From: Lachnospiraceae bacterium
GTDB taxonomy: Bacteria; Bacillota; Clostridia; Lachnospirales; Lachnospiraceae
Length of the DNA: 64,000 nucleotides
Assembly: GCA_910576335.1 (NCBI GenBank)
Contig: CAJTIU010000025.1
Coordinates: forward strand, 1-64,000
Direction of reading: 5' to 3'
The notes under the pieces were generated by a model. It ran no database searches. It saw nothing but the letters and a program-made list of their open reading frames with translations, and was not told the DNA's origin. A program made the position numbers and the translations under genes. Positions 45,411-55,046 of the stretch are shown in pieces. Within the stretch, counting starts at the first letter, position 1. Each line of letters begins with the position of its first letter.

Positions 45411-46874
45411 ATGAAAAGAGAAAAATTTGGTTCAAGACTGGGATTTATATTAGTCTCAGCCGGATGTGCAATTGGAATAGGAAATGTGTGGAAATTCCCG
45501 TATATGTGCGGGGAATTCGGCGGAGCGGCATTTATCCTCATGTATTTTGTGTTCCTCCTGATACTGGGAATCCCGGTTCTGGTCTGCGAATTTGCGGTGG
45601 GCCGGGGCAGCAGGAAAAGCGTGGCGGCAAGCTATGAAGTACTGGCGCCGCCAGGAACCCGCTGGCATGTCAGCAAATGGATTGGTATCATAGGAAGCTA
45701 TCTTCTTATGATGTTCTATACAACCGTGGGAGGATGGATGCTGTACTACTGTTACCGGAGTATCCGAGGGGAATTTAAAGGAGCATCAGCGGATGTAGTG
45801 GCAGAGAAATTCTCAGGCATGCTGGGGAACCTGCCAGTCATGACGTTCTGGACTGTGCTGATTACCGTACTGGGCTTTGCGGTGTGCTATTTTGGAATCC
45901 GCGGCGGAATTGAGAAAGTATCCAAGGTGATGATGTCTGCCCTCCTGGTCATTATGGTCGTACTGGCAGTGCATTCTGTATTTCTGGAAGGGGCGGGGGA
46001 GGGAATCCGGTTTTATCTTATCCCTGATTTTCAGAAGATGAAGGAAATCGGAATCGGCAACGTCATATTCGGCGCCATGAGTCAGGCGTTTTTTACCCTG
46101 TCTATCGGAATCGGCGCCATGCTCATCTTCGGAAGCTATATGGATAAAAAGCGCAGCCTTGCCGGTGAAGCCATAAACATTACGGCGCTTGACACCTTCG
46201 TGGCGCTGACGGCAGGCTTCATCATTATCCCGGCATGCTTTTCCTTCGGAATTGAGCCAGGCGCAGGCCCCAGCCTGATCTTTATTACCATACCGAACAT
46301 CTTTGCACAGATGCCGGGAGGACAGATCTGGAGCGCGCTGTTCTTCCTGTTTATGACCTTTGCCGCTTTTTCCACTTTGGTGGCTGTGTTTGAAAATATT
46401 ATTTCTTTTGATATGGATATGTTTGGGTGGTCGCGGAATAAGAGTGTATTCGTAAGCGTTGTCCTGATCTGCGCCTTAAGTATGCCCTGTGTCCTGGGCT
46501 TTAATCTGTGGAGCAGCATTCAGCCATTGGGAGAAGGCACAACCATACTGGATCTGGAGGATTTTATTGTATCGAACAACCTTCTGCCATTAGGAAGCCT
46601 TGGCTACGTCCTGTTCTGCGCAAAGAAAAACGGATGGGGATGGGATAACTTTATCGGGGAAGCCAACATAGGAGAAGGGATGCGTTTCCCGAAGGGCTTA
46701 AGGGCATATATGCTCTACGGGCTGCCCCTTATTATTATAATCATCTACCTGAAAGGATATTATGACATGTTTTCAGGACAGGGGACAGCGGTGCTGGCAG
46801 GATGGATGACCGCAGCCGTGCTGTTTTTAGGATTCGTTCTGTTCTGCGCTGGAGGAAGGAAAGAAAAAGTGTAA
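45411..46874 (+). CDS. Neurotransmitter:sodium symporter family amino-acid transporter
   Basis: 487 residues with eleven to twelve helices. The NSS signature is at the start: FGSRLGFILVSAGCAIGIGN then VWKFPYMCGEFGGAAF, the unwound helix 1 that binds Na+ and substrate. Bacterial members (LeuT, TnaT, MhsT) carry hydrophobic or aromatic amino acids. Only 15 bases separate it from the beta subunit, so it is in the same operon and probably brings in the amino acid whose 2-oxoacid the enzyme oxidises. Confidence 0.9.
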   Translation: MKREKFGSRLGFILVSAGCAIGIGNVWKFPYMCGEFGGAAFILMYFVFLLILGIPVLVCEFAVGRGSRKSVAASYEVLAPPGTRWHVSKWIGIIGSYLLMMFYTTVGGWMLYYCYRSIRGEFKGASADVVAEKFSGMLGNLPVMTFWTVLITVLGFAVCYFGIRGGIEKVSKVMMSALLVIMVVLAVHSVFLEGAGEGIRFYLIPDFQKMKEIGIGNVIFGAMSQAFFTLSIGIGAMLIFGSYMDKKRSLAGEAINITALDTFVALTAGFIIIPACFSFGIEPGAGPSLIFITIPNIFAQMPGGQIWSALFFLFMTFAAFSTLVAVFENIISFDMDMFGWSRNKSVFVSVVLICALSMPCVLGFNLWSSIQPLGEGTTILDLEDFIVSNNLLPLGSLGYVLFCAKKNGWGWDNFIGEANIGEGMRFPKGLRAYMLYGLPLIIIIIYLKGYYDMFSGQGTAVLAGWMTAAVLFLGFVLFCAGGRKEKV

Positions 46875-46877
46875 CAT

Positions 46878-48713
46878 ATGAAAAGAAAAATCTTAAAACA
46901 ATATTTCGGGTATGATGATTTCCGGGAGGGGCAGGAGGTTCTAATCGACAGTATCCTCTCGGGGAGGGACACCTTCGGAATCATGCCCACCGGCGCCGGG
47001 AAATCTTTATGTTTTCAGATTCCGGCGCTGATCATGGAGGGGATTACCCTGGTTGTATCCCCTCTCATTTCCCTCATGAAGGACCAGGTAGGGGCGCTCA
47101 ACCAGGCGGGAATCCACGCCGCCTATCTGAACAGTTCCCTGACCACAAACCAGTATTATAAGGCTCTGAAGCTTGCAGGAGAGGGTCGTTATCCGATTAT
47201 TTACGTTGCGCCCGAACGCCTTCTCACGGACAGCTTTCTTGACTTTGCCCTCCACGCGAGGATCGCCATGGTTGCCGTGGACGAAGCTCACTGCGTCTCC
47301 CAGTGGGGACAGGACTTCAGACCCAGCTATCTTAAGATCACAGAATTCATAGAGCGCCTTCCCAGCCGCCCGGTTGTCAGTGCATTCACCGCATCTGCCA
47401 CAAAGGAGGTAAGGGAGGACATCGTTGACATCCTGATGCTAAGGGACCCTGCAGTCATGAGCACAGGTTTCGACCGCCCCAATCTCTATTTTGAGGTGCA
47501 GACCCCGAAGAACAAGTATAATACTTTAAGTGAATATGTAAAAAAGCATACCGGAGAGAGCGGCATCATCTACTGCCTGACCAGGAAGCAGGTGGAAGAA
47601 GTGTGCGGAAATCTCATAAGAGAAGGGGTATCTGCGACCAGATATCACGCGGGCCTGGGTGATGAGGAACGGAAAAAGAACCAGGATGATTTTATCTATG
47701 ACCGTTCCCCCGTCATGGTGGCAACCAATGCCTTCGGCATGGGAATCGACAAGTCAAATGTCCGCTATGTCATCCATTACAACATGCCGAAAAATATGGA
47801 ATCCTATTACCAGGAGGCAGGCCGTGCCGGACGTGACGGAGAGCCTGCAGAATGCATCCTGTATTACGGCGGACAGGATGTTGTCATGAACCAGTTTTTT
47901 ATAGAGCATAACCAGGATAATGTGGAGCTGAATGACATCACCAGGCAGCTTGTGCGGGAGCGGGATCATGAAAGGCTGAAAAAAATGACCTTTTACTGCT
48001 TTACCAACGAATGCCTGCGGGATTATATGCTCCGGTATTTCGGAGAATACGGCGGCAATTACTGCGGCAACTGCTCAAACTGTATGACACAGTTCGAGGA
48101 AGTGGACATCACTGAAATGGCCGAAGCCTTAACCGGCTGTATACGGGAAGCAGGGCAGAGGTACGGAATCAACGTCATCATCGACACCGTGCACGGCGCC
48201 AATACGGCAAAAATCCGCCAGTACCGTATGGATCAGAGCTCCTTCTATGGAAAGCTTCCCGGGGTGCCTGTCTATAAGCTCAGGCAGATCATGAACGATC
48301 TGCTGGTAGATGGATACATTCGCTTGACCAATGATGACTATATGATTGTAAAACTGACCGAAAAAGCCAGGGATATCCTGGAAGGAAAAGCAGTCATTAT
48401 GATGAAAATGGCAAAAGAACAGGAGCAGCGGGAAAAAAAGGAATCCCGTCCGAAAAAAAAGTCTTCCGCTGCCATGCAGCTTAAGGCAGAGGACGAACAG
48501 CTGTTTGAGCGCCTGCGTAAACTCCGGACAGAGATCGCCAGAGAAGAAAACGTACCGCCCTACATTGTTTTCTCAGACAAGTCCCTGATACATATGTGCA
48601 TCCTGAAGCCGGGAAACCGGGAAGAGATGCTGAAAGTCTCCGGGGTCGGGGAATTCAAGTATGAAAAATACGGCGAGAGATTCCTCGAAGAATTGAAATT
48701 GGGGACGGGGTAA
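46878..48713 (+). CDS. recQ: RecQ-family ATP-dependent DNA helicase
   Basis: 611 residues. Q-motif FGYDDFREGQ, Walker A MPTGAGKS near 40, DEAHCVSQWGQDFRP near 138, and motif VI YYQEAGRAGRDGEPAECILY. A zinc-binding cysteine set (YCGNCSNCM) and a C-terminal HRDC-like domain (LRKLRTEIAREENVPPYIVF) follow. It starts four bases after the transporter stop. The last residues, KLGTG, are encoded by the palindrome at 48697, so the native end is altered by that repeat. Confidence 0.93.
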   Translation: MKRKILKQYFGYDDFREGQEVLIDSILSGRDTFGIMPTGAGKSLCFQIPALIMEGITLVVSPLISLMKDQVGALNQAGIHAAYLNSSLTTNQYYKALKLAGEGRYPIIYVAPERLLTDSFLDFALHARIAMVAVDEAHCVSQWGQDFRPSYLKITEFIERLPSRPVVSAFTASATKEVREDIVDILMLRDPAVMSTGFDRPNLYFEVQTPKNKYNTLSEYVKKHTGESGIIYCLTRKQVEEVCGNLIREGVSATRYHAGLGDEERKKNQDDFIYDRSPVMVATNAFGMGIDKSNVRYVIHYNMPKNMESYYQEAGRAGRDGEPAECILYYGGQDVVMNQFFIEHNQDNVELNDITRQLVRERDHERLKKMTFYCFTNECLRDYMLRYFGEYGGNYCGNCSNCMTQFEEVDITEMAEALTGCIREAGQRYGINVIIDTVHGANTAKIRQYRMDQSSFYGKLPGVPVYKLRQIMNDLLVDGYIRLTNDDYMIVKLTEKARDILEGKAVIMMKMAKEQEQREKKESRPKKKSSAAMQLKAEDEQLFERLRKLRTEIAREENVPPYIVFSDKSLIHMCILKPGNREEMLKVSGVGEFKYEKYGERFLEELKLGTG

Positions 48714-48737
48714 AATTAATTTTACCCCGTCCCCAAT
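48697..48737. repeat. GGGGACGGGG-type palindrome, copy 6, covering two gene ends
   Basis: AATTGGGGACGGGGTAAAAT and complement. The recQ stop (TAA 48711-48713) and the stop of the convergent LacI gene (48722) both lie inside, and both proteins end in LGTG. It is placed to terminate both mRNAs. Confidence 0.88.
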
Positions 48738-49777
48738 TCGCCTTCTGTTGTTTCGCGCCGGATCAGGACAGGTGTCACGACCTTGTGGACCGGTTCCTTC
48801 AGGGGCACGGGACGTCTTTTTTTCCGTTCATTCATCTGTTCCACCAAAAGGCTGACTGCCTCGTACGCCAGTTTGTCAATCTGCTGTCCAATGGTACTGA
48901 TTGGAATGACAGCTTCTTCGGAAATCGGTGCGTTATCGAAGCCGATCAAGAGAAAATCTTTCGGTATTTTTCCGTATTTTCGGACGAGAAGATTCACCAG
49001 TACATTTGCCTGTGTATCATTGGAGATGAACAGGCCTTTTTTCAGCCCCTTGTATTTTTCTGTAATATTGTTTAGAATCTCGAACAAGTGATACTTAAGG
49101 GACTCATAAGTGTTTCCCATTTCCTTCAGGATCAGTTCATGTCTGATGTGGTGTTCCGTGCAGAAATCAAGGAAGCTCTGGACGCGTCCGTAGGCGGGAA
49201 CCTCGGGATTGGCTGAAGAATTTATATAATTAATATGGATGATGACATCGCAGTTGTGGTCTGCAAGCAGACTGGCTGCCTGATAACCGCCCATATAATT
49301 ATCAGTATTGACACTGCAGACGTATTTATCTTCACGCTCTACTGTGACTATGGGGATTCCAAGCTCTGCCAGTTCCTTTGAAGGGATGGTGTGGCTCAGG
49401 ATAATCAGTCCTTCAATCTTATAGGAAAGGAGTTCCTGAATGTAGCGCCGTTCTGCCTCTTCCTGTCCATTCCCGATAAAGACGAGGAATTTATAACCAA
49501 AGCTTTCATATGTGGCAAGAATCTGGTTCAGCATCTCGGAATAATAGTGGATAAACAGGTTCGGGATAATGACGCCGATAAATTCTGTATTTCCGTTGGC
49601 GAGAATCCGCGCCACCTTATTTTCTTTATAATCAAGATCAACAAGTGCTTTTGCGATAATTTCCTGGTTTTCAAGTGTCAGTGAATCCGGATTGTTGAAA
49701 TATCTGGAGATCGTTGTCTTGGAAAAGTTTGTGTACTCTGCGATATCACTAAATGTTACGTTCTTTTTCTGCTTCAT
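48722..49777 (-). CDS. LacI-family transcriptional repressor of the fructoside operon
   Basis: 351 residues. N-terminal HTH (VTFSDIAEYTNFSKTTISRY) with hinge helix ENKVARILANGN near 50-60, then a periplasmic-binding-protein-type effector domain (FIGVIIPNLFIHYYSEMLNQ; LLIGFDNAPISEEAVIPIST). It is divergent from the ABC transporter operon, and near-perfect LacI-type operators (GTAACCGGTTAC) lie in the gap. Likely inducer: the sugar handled by that operon. The final residues GELGTG are palindrome-encoded. Confidence 0.93.
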   Translation of the reverse strand: MKQKKNVTFSDIAEYTNFSKTTISRYFNNPDSLTLENQEIIAKALVDLDYKENKVARILANGNTEFIGVIIPNLFIHYYSEMLNQILATYESFGYKFLVFIGNGQEEAERRYIQELLSYKIEGLIILSHTIPSKELAELGIPIVTVEREDKYVCSVNTDNYMGGYQAASLLADHNCDVIIHINYINSSANPEVPAYGRVQSFLDFCTEHHIRHELILKEMGNTYESLKYHLFEILNNITEKYKGLKKGLFISNDTQANVLVNLLVRKYGKIPKDFLLIGFDNAPISEEAVIPISTIGQQIDKLAYEAVSLLVEQMNERKKRRPVPLKEPVHKVVTPVLIRRETTEGELGTG

Positions 49778-49864
49778 AAATTATATCATGACCTCTTTCT
49801 GACATTCAGATCTAGATAGAAATGTCAGTATCAGTATACCAAAAATCAAAAGAGCATGCAATGA

Positions 49865-50025
49865 GTAATCGGTTAAGTAACCGGTTTTGTAAATGTTATA
49901 CAAATTGGAAATATGCTTTTTGGAGGTAATTCACAAAGTTGTTTTCTGTTATTGACGAGGTCTGTTTACAGTGATATTATAAATATAAAGTAACCGGTTA
50001 CGTTACTGGTTTTGTAACCGGTTAT
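49865..50025 (+). promoter_or_regulatory. Divergent LacI operators and transporter promoter
   Basis: Promoter TTGACG (49952-49957), 17 bases, TATTAT (49975-49980). Operators: perfect 12-base palindrome GTAACCGGTTAC (49990-50001) just after the -10 box, GTAACCGGTTAT (50014-50025), and on the LacI side GTAATCGGTTAA (49865-49876) and AGTAACCGGTTTT (49876-49888). Two pairs about 115-125 bases apart could support looping and autoregulation. Confidence 0.85.
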
Positions 50026-50053
50026 AAAAAATAATAAACAGGAGGAATGATTC

Positions 50054-51430
50054 ATGGGAAAGAGGATCATGAAGAAGGTCATCTCATCAGGGCTTGTACT
50101 GGCACTTGCGGTTACGATGTTGACAGGCTGCCGCTTTGGTTTTGCCAGTGACCCGGATGACCCGAATGAGGAGACAAAGGAAGTGCCGATTGACACCTCG
50201 GTAGACACATTTGAGTATGATACGTCACTGAGCGGAACAAGTATCACACTTCTGAATTCAAAGGCAGAGATTCAGGTTGCACTGGAAAAGATGAGCGCTG
50301 AATATGAGAAAAAGTCAGGCGTTCATGTAGAGGTTATGCCGGTTACGGACGGAGATTCCCCGTACACCAAGGTGGTAAGCCTTTACAACTCCGGAACACC
50401 GCCTACAGCCTCGATTCTGGATACCACAGACGTGATCGCGCTGGCTGAGGAGAAGGCGGCGGATCTGACAGAAGAGCCATGGGTGGCGGAAGCGGAAGGA
50501 TATCTGACAGAGATAAACGGGAAGATTTACAGCTTTCCGCTCTGTATCGAAGGAAGAGGAATCATCTACAACAAGGCAGTTATTGAGAAGGCGCTGGGAG
50601 AGAGCTTTGACCCGGCTTCTGTCACGACACAGAGTGAGTTTGTAGAGCTGCTTGACCGCCTGGTGGATGCAGGAATCAAGAAGCCGGTATCCATGGCAAA
50701 GGAGGACTGGTCACTGGGGGCGCACCAGCTTCAGTACATCTATGAGACCTACGAGGGTACAAGCGAGGGTGCGCAGGAGATTATTGAGGACATCAAGGCC
50801 GGAAAAGTGGATCTTTCATCCTATGACAGACTGTCCCAGTTCCTTGATACATTCGATATATTAAAAAAATATAATGTTGCAAAGGGAGATCCCCTGGGAG
50901 CTGACTATGACGAGATGGCAATCGACCTGGCAGACGGAAAGACGGCATTCTGGTTTAACGGAAACTGGGCATGGCCAAATATTTCCGAAGCAGGAGCCAG
51001 CGAGGAGGATGCATACGGATTCCTGCCATATTTCTTAAATGATGACAAGAGTGATTTTGCAAACCAGAAGATTCAGGCTTCCCCGTCAAAGCAGATTATG
51101 CTGGACGGACAGATCGCCACAGAAAAGGAGCAGGCAGCTGCAAAGGAATTCTTAAGCTGGATCGTATTCAGCGAGATCGGCTAGCAGATGATGGTAAAGA
51201 CCTGTAACATCATCCCGCCGTTTAAGAACAACCCGTACGAGCCAAGCGACCCGTTGAGCGCAGACATTTATACAAAGGTTCACGAGGATAAGGCATTCAA
51301 TGCATCTGCTATCGTGCCGAATGACCACTGGGCAGTATTAGGCGCTTCCATGCAGAAATACCTTGCGGGAAGAAGCGACCGGGAAGAGCTGACAGGGGAT
51401 ATTCAGAAATACTGGGATGAGCAGGAATAG
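50054..51430 (+). pseudogene. Sugar-binding lipoprotein of the fructoside ABC transporter, in-frame TAG near the end
   Basis: The frame runs ATG 50054 to TAG 51430 (458 codons) with a single TAG at 51182-51184 (codon 377). The reading is WIVFSEIG-stop-QMMVKTCNIIPPFKN, continuous on both sides. Lipobox MLTGC near residue 24. The rest is a CUT1 binding-protein fold (TAFWFNGNWAWPNISEAG). CAG to TAG is the simplest origin since the next codon is CAG. Without suppression the protein loses its last 81 residues, which normally complete the two-lobe fold, and would probably not bind sugar. AGGAGG eight bases upstream of the start is ideal. Confidence 0.75.
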
Positions 51431-51442
51431 GAGGAGCGGAAT

Positions 51443-52315
51443 ATGAAATCAAAAAATAGCGGAAAAGATTTTTGCATGTTTGCACTGCCAGGGATGTTTT
51501 GCTTCTTTGCAGTAGTAATCATACCGTTTGTCTATGGTGTATACCTGACACTCACTGACTGGAACGGTGTATCGAAGGTGAAGAACTTTATTGGCCTGAA
51601 GAATTTTTCGGGTGTTATGCGGGACGGCCAGTTCTGGACATCACTGCTGCTTACATTTAAGTATGTTATCTTTGTCGTTCTGATTGTAAATGTACTTGCG
51701 TTTGCTATTGCTTATCTCCTCACAAGGGGAATCAAGGGACAGAATTTCTTCCGCGCAGGATTTTTCACCCCGAACCTGATCGGAGGTATTGTACTGGGAT
51801 ATATCTGGCAGTTCGTATTCTCGCGGGTATTCGTTAGCATCGGGGAAAGTACAGGTTGGAAGCTCTTCGAAGTATCCTGGCTGTCTGATCCGACAAATGC
51901 ATTTATCGCACTGGTAGTCGTATCTGTATGGCAGCTGTCAGGCTACATGATCCTGATCTATGTGGCAGGCTTCATGGGACTGAGCGAGGACGTTATGGAG
52001 GCGGCAAGCATTGACGGCGCATCAGGGTTTGTGAAGCTTAAGAGCATCATCATGCCCCTTATGATGTCTTCCATTACCATCTGCCTGTTCCTTACACTGT
52101 CCCGTGCCTTCATGGTATACGACGTGAACCTGTCCTTAACAGCAGGCGCACCTTACGGAACAACAGAGATGGCGGCAATGCACGTATATGAAAAGGCATT
52201 TACCTCCAGACAGTTTGGCGTAGGCCAGGCGGAAGCATTTATCTTATTCATTATTGTTGCAGTTATCAGCGGTCTTCAGGTTTACTTTACTAAGAAACAG
52301 GAGGTGGAAGCATAA
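51443..52315 (+). CDS. CUT1 sugar ABC permease (first)
   Basis: 290 residues, six helices, EAA loop DVMEAASIDGASGFVKLKSI near 188-208. AGGAGG upstream; one-base overlap with the next permease. With the 52315 product it forms the fructoside channel; the ATPase must come from elsewhere in the genome. Confidence 0.9.
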   Translation: MKSKNSGKDFCMFALPGMFCFFAVVIIPFVYGVYLTLTDWNGVSKVKNFIGLKNFSGVMRDGQFWTSLLLTFKYVIFVVLIVNVLAFAIAYLLTRGIKGQNFFRAGFFTPNLIGGIVLGYIWQFVFSRVFVSIGESTGWKLFEVSWLSDPTNAFIALVVVSVWQLSGYMILIYVAGFMGLSEDVMEAASIDGASGFVKLKSIIMPLMMSSITICLFLTLSRAFMVYDVNLSLTAGAPYGTTEMAAMHVYEKAFTSRQFGVGQAEAFILFIIVAVISGLQVYFTKKQEVEA

Positions 52316-53175
52316 TGAAGCAGACAACGATAGGCGGAACTAAGAGGAAGGTTACCAATGCACTGGCAATGACCGGGCTGATTATTATCTTCATAGCATA
52401 TATGTTCCCATTCATCATGGTAGTGATCAATTCCCTGAAACAGAAGAGGGATATTATAAAGAGCCCGTTTTCCTGGCTGTTTACGATTAAAGGACTGTCC
52501 TTTGACAACTTTGTAAATGCATTTACACAGATGGATTTCCTGAATGCATTTAAGAATTCACTGATTGTAACCGTATCGGCGACGGTGCTTGTAACACTGC
52601 TGGCTGCAATGCTTGCATATTACATTGTCCGTCACAATAACGGAGTTTCCAAGCTTACATTTGCGCTTATGGTAGCTTCCATGATCATTCCCTTCCAGGC
52701 GATCATGATCCCTCTGGTAAGTATTTACGGAGGTACCTTAAATGTGCTGAACCACAGGATTACGCTGATCTTCATGCACACCGGATTCTCCATGGCGATG
52801 TCCGTGTTCATGTTCCACGGGTTTATTAAGGGAAATGTGCCCATGGCGCTGGAGGAAGCGGCTTATATTGACGGGTGTACCCACTCCCAGACATTCTTTA
52901 AGATTGTACTGCCGCTCTTGAAGCCGATTATCTCTACTATGGTAATTCTGAATTCACTGGCATTCTGGAATGACTTCCTGCTTCCGTCCCTGGTGCTGAC
53001 GGATAAGAAGCTCCTGACACTGCCATTGTCTACATATAGCTTCTATGGTACTTACTCGGCAGACTACGGGACCATTATGGCGGGACTTCTGCTGTGCGTA
53101 ATTCCGATTCTGATCCTGTATGTAGTGCTGCAGAAACAGATAATCGGAGGAGTCGTGGCTGGAGCTGTAAAATAG
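52315..53175 (+). CDS. CUT1 sugar ABC permease (second)
   Basis: 286 residues, six helices, EAA loop EEAAYIDGCTHSQTFFKIVL near 181-200. Begins by TAATG overlap with its partner. Followed by a 424-base gap that contains a long inverted repeat and then the GH32 gene, which may be transcribed from the same or its own promoter. Confidence 0.9.
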   Translation: MKQTTIGGTKRKVTNALAMTGLIIIFIAYMFPFIMVVINSLKQKRDIIKSPFSWLFTIKGLSFDNFVNAFTQMDFLNAFKNSLIVTVSATVLVTLLAAMLAYYIVRHNNGVSKLTFALMVASMIIPFQAIMIPLVSIYGGTLNVLNHRITLIFMHTGFSMAMSVFMFHGFIKGNVPMALEEAAYIDGCTHSQTFFKIVLPLLKPIISTMVILNSLAFWNDFLLPSLVLTDKKLLTLPLSTYSFYGTYSADYGTIMAGLLLCVIPILILYVVLQKQIIGGVVAGAVK

Positions 53176-53188
53176 ATGTATGGGGGAC

Positions 53189-53372
53189 GCCATCCGGGGG
53201 CAGGAGCATATCCCACGCAAACGGGACAACATTACGGTGAACTAACTGTTAACTGCGACTAAGGCGTTCGGGAAAGCCCTCACGCCGAAGTCTCCGTAAA
53301 CAGTGGATTTCACCTCCATTAAAAGCGTCCCTGGATTGTTTGCTTAGGGATATGCTCCTGCCCCCGGACGGC
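53189..53372. repeat. 184-bp imperfect inverted repeat (MITE-like)
   Basis: GCCATCCGGGGGCAGGAGCA (from 53189) pairs with the right end reading TGCTCCTGCCCCCGGACGGC (to 53372). Pairing extends through TATCCC/GGGATA and GCAAAC/GTTTGC. Inner parts also pair (GGTGAA.../...TTCACC, with AACTGTTAAC and GTAAACAGT). No ORF. The remaining 53373-53599 shows no feature beyond a possible leader of the GH32 gene. Confidence 0.7.
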
Positions 53373-53599
53373 TGTTTTCTGGCAGTTGTAGTGTGTTAGT
53401 TTGTGGTGTGATGTCGCGGAAGTGCGTGGCAACGAGTTCTTTTCGCTGCTGGCACCTTTTTGAAGGTTATCGTTTGGAACTGTTCACACAGTAAACGGTA
53501 ACCGGTGTATTTCTCTTGGAGGGTATTGTATTATACCCTCCTTGTTAGTATACTGTAAAGAAAGATAGTAGAAAATGTAATGAGACAGGGAGAATTTTT

Positions 53600-54994
53600 A
53601 TGATGGTTAGGCATGATTTGCATTTGAGGGCGCCGGGGAACTGGGTGAATGATCCGAATGGGTTTATTTTTTTTAAGGGGAAGTATCATCTGTTTTATCA
53701 GTATTTCCCTTATGCCCCTGTGTGGGGGACGATGCACTGGGGGCATGCGGTGAGTGAGGATCTGGTGCACTGGGAGCATGTGGGTGCGGCGCTTTTTCCA
53801 ACGGTCTATGAGGATCAGAACGGGTGTTTTTCCGGGAGTGCGCTGGAGCATGACGGGAGGATGTATCTGTACTATACAGGGATTCATTATAAGGAGGCGG
53901 ATCCGAAGAATATTCATGCCTGTGTGGGGGATGATTTCCAGGCGTGCCAGCTTATGATCTCTTCGGAGGATGGGATGAGTTTTGATAATTTTTCGGGAAA
54001 GCGTGTGGTTGTTCCGGTGATTGAGGATGAAGAGACAGGTGATCCGAAGGATACGAGGGATCCGAAGGTGTGGCAGGAGGACGGGAATTTTTATATGATT
54101 CTCGGGAGCACATACCGGAATGAGACCGGGCGTGCGGTGATCTATAAGAGCAGGGACGGGGAGAACTGGGAGTATGCGTCCCAGCTTCGAAGCAGCAGGT
54201 TTGGAAGGATTCTGGAGTGCCCGGATATCTTTAAGGTGGGGGATGTGCATGTATTTATGGGGTCTCCTATGTATATTGAAGAAGATGCGGGAGGATATGA
54301 GCATCATGCAGTGTGTATGACAGCAGGATTTGATACGGATACATGTACTCTGACATTTCCGGAGGAGGATGAGTGGAAAGAGTGGGAGGATTGCTCTTCC
54401 TGCAGGGGGGAGGATTCTTTATCCCCTGGAAGGTATCAGTATGTGGATTACGGGCTTGATCTCTATGCACCTCAGACAAATGTGGATAAAGAGGGACGAA
54501 GGGTTATGATTGCGTGGCTCCGTATGCCGAAGGCGGTGGAGGAGCCGGTGGAGAAGCCCTGGATCGGGATGATGTCCCTTCCCCGGGTGGTAGAGGTGTC
54601 AGACGGGCATATTTACTTCCGGGTTCATCCGGAGGTGGAGAAGTATTTTGGAAAGAGAGTGGCTGCAGAGGAGACCTGGGAGAGAAATATGCCAGAACTT
54701 CCGTACCGGATCCGGACGGAGCTCGGGGAGGGCGAGATGCTGGATGTCGGGGGTTATAAGATCTGGCGGGAGCGGGGATTCGTGAAGACGGACCGCAGCG
54801 AGGTATTCGCCGGGATCCAGGGACACCGCCTGATCAGTACAACACCGAAAATCTGTGAGTGCCGCCTGGATATTTTTGTAGATAAGAATCTGATCGAAGT
54901 GTTTGTAAATGAAGGGCAGTATGTGATCAGCAGTGTGGTGTACGGACTGGGGAGACAGGCCAGGGGGCGTATAAAGGAAATGTGGACGGCATGA
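53600..54994 (+). CDS. GH32 beta-fructofuranosidase / sucrose-6-phosphate hydrolase type
   Basis: 464 residues, cytoplasmic. Five-blade propeller motifs: NWVNDPNG with nucleophile Asp near residue 18, FSGSA, RDPKV near 155, and ECPDIF with acid Glu near 209. A C-terminal beta-sandwich follows (CECRLDIFVDKNLIEVFVNE). ATG 53600 is followed at once by a second ATG; GGGAG precedes. Because uptake is by ABC transporter rather than PTS, the natural substrate is likely an unphosphorylated fructo-oligosaccharide or sucrose. It gives the operon its fructoside assignment. Confidence 0.92.
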   Translation: MMVRHDLHLRAPGNWVNDPNGFIFFKGKYHLFYQYFPYAPVWGTMHWGHAVSEDLVHWEHVGAALFPTVYEDQNGCFSGSALEHDGRMYLYYTGIHYKEADPKNIHACVGDDFQACQLMISSEDGMSFDNFSGKRVVVPVIEDEETGDPKDTRDPKVWQEDGNFYMILGSTYRNETGRAVIYKSRDGENWEYASQLRSSRFGRILECPDIFKVGDVHVFMGSPMYIEEDAGGYEHHAVCMTAGFDTDTCTLTFPEEDEWKEWEDCSSCRGEDSLSPGRYQYVDYGLDLYAPQTNVDKEGRRVMIAWLRMPKAVEEPVEKPWIGMMSLPRVVEVSDGHIYFRVHPEVEKYFGKRVAAEETWERNMPELPYRIRTELGEGEMLDVGGYKIWRERGFVKTDRSEVFAGIQGHRLISTTPKICECRLDIFVDKNLIEVFVNEGQYVISSVVYGLGRQARGRIKEMWTA

Positions 54995-55046
54995 TTCGTT
55001 AGAGTCATGCCTGCTTTGTAATCTGCTCAGAATCGGAATAATAAAA

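Noticed and set aside
53531-54307. 258-residue minus-strand ORF inside the GH32 region
   Set aside because: Histidine/proline/isoleucine-rich composition typical of antisense frames; GH32 motifs are clear on the plus strand.
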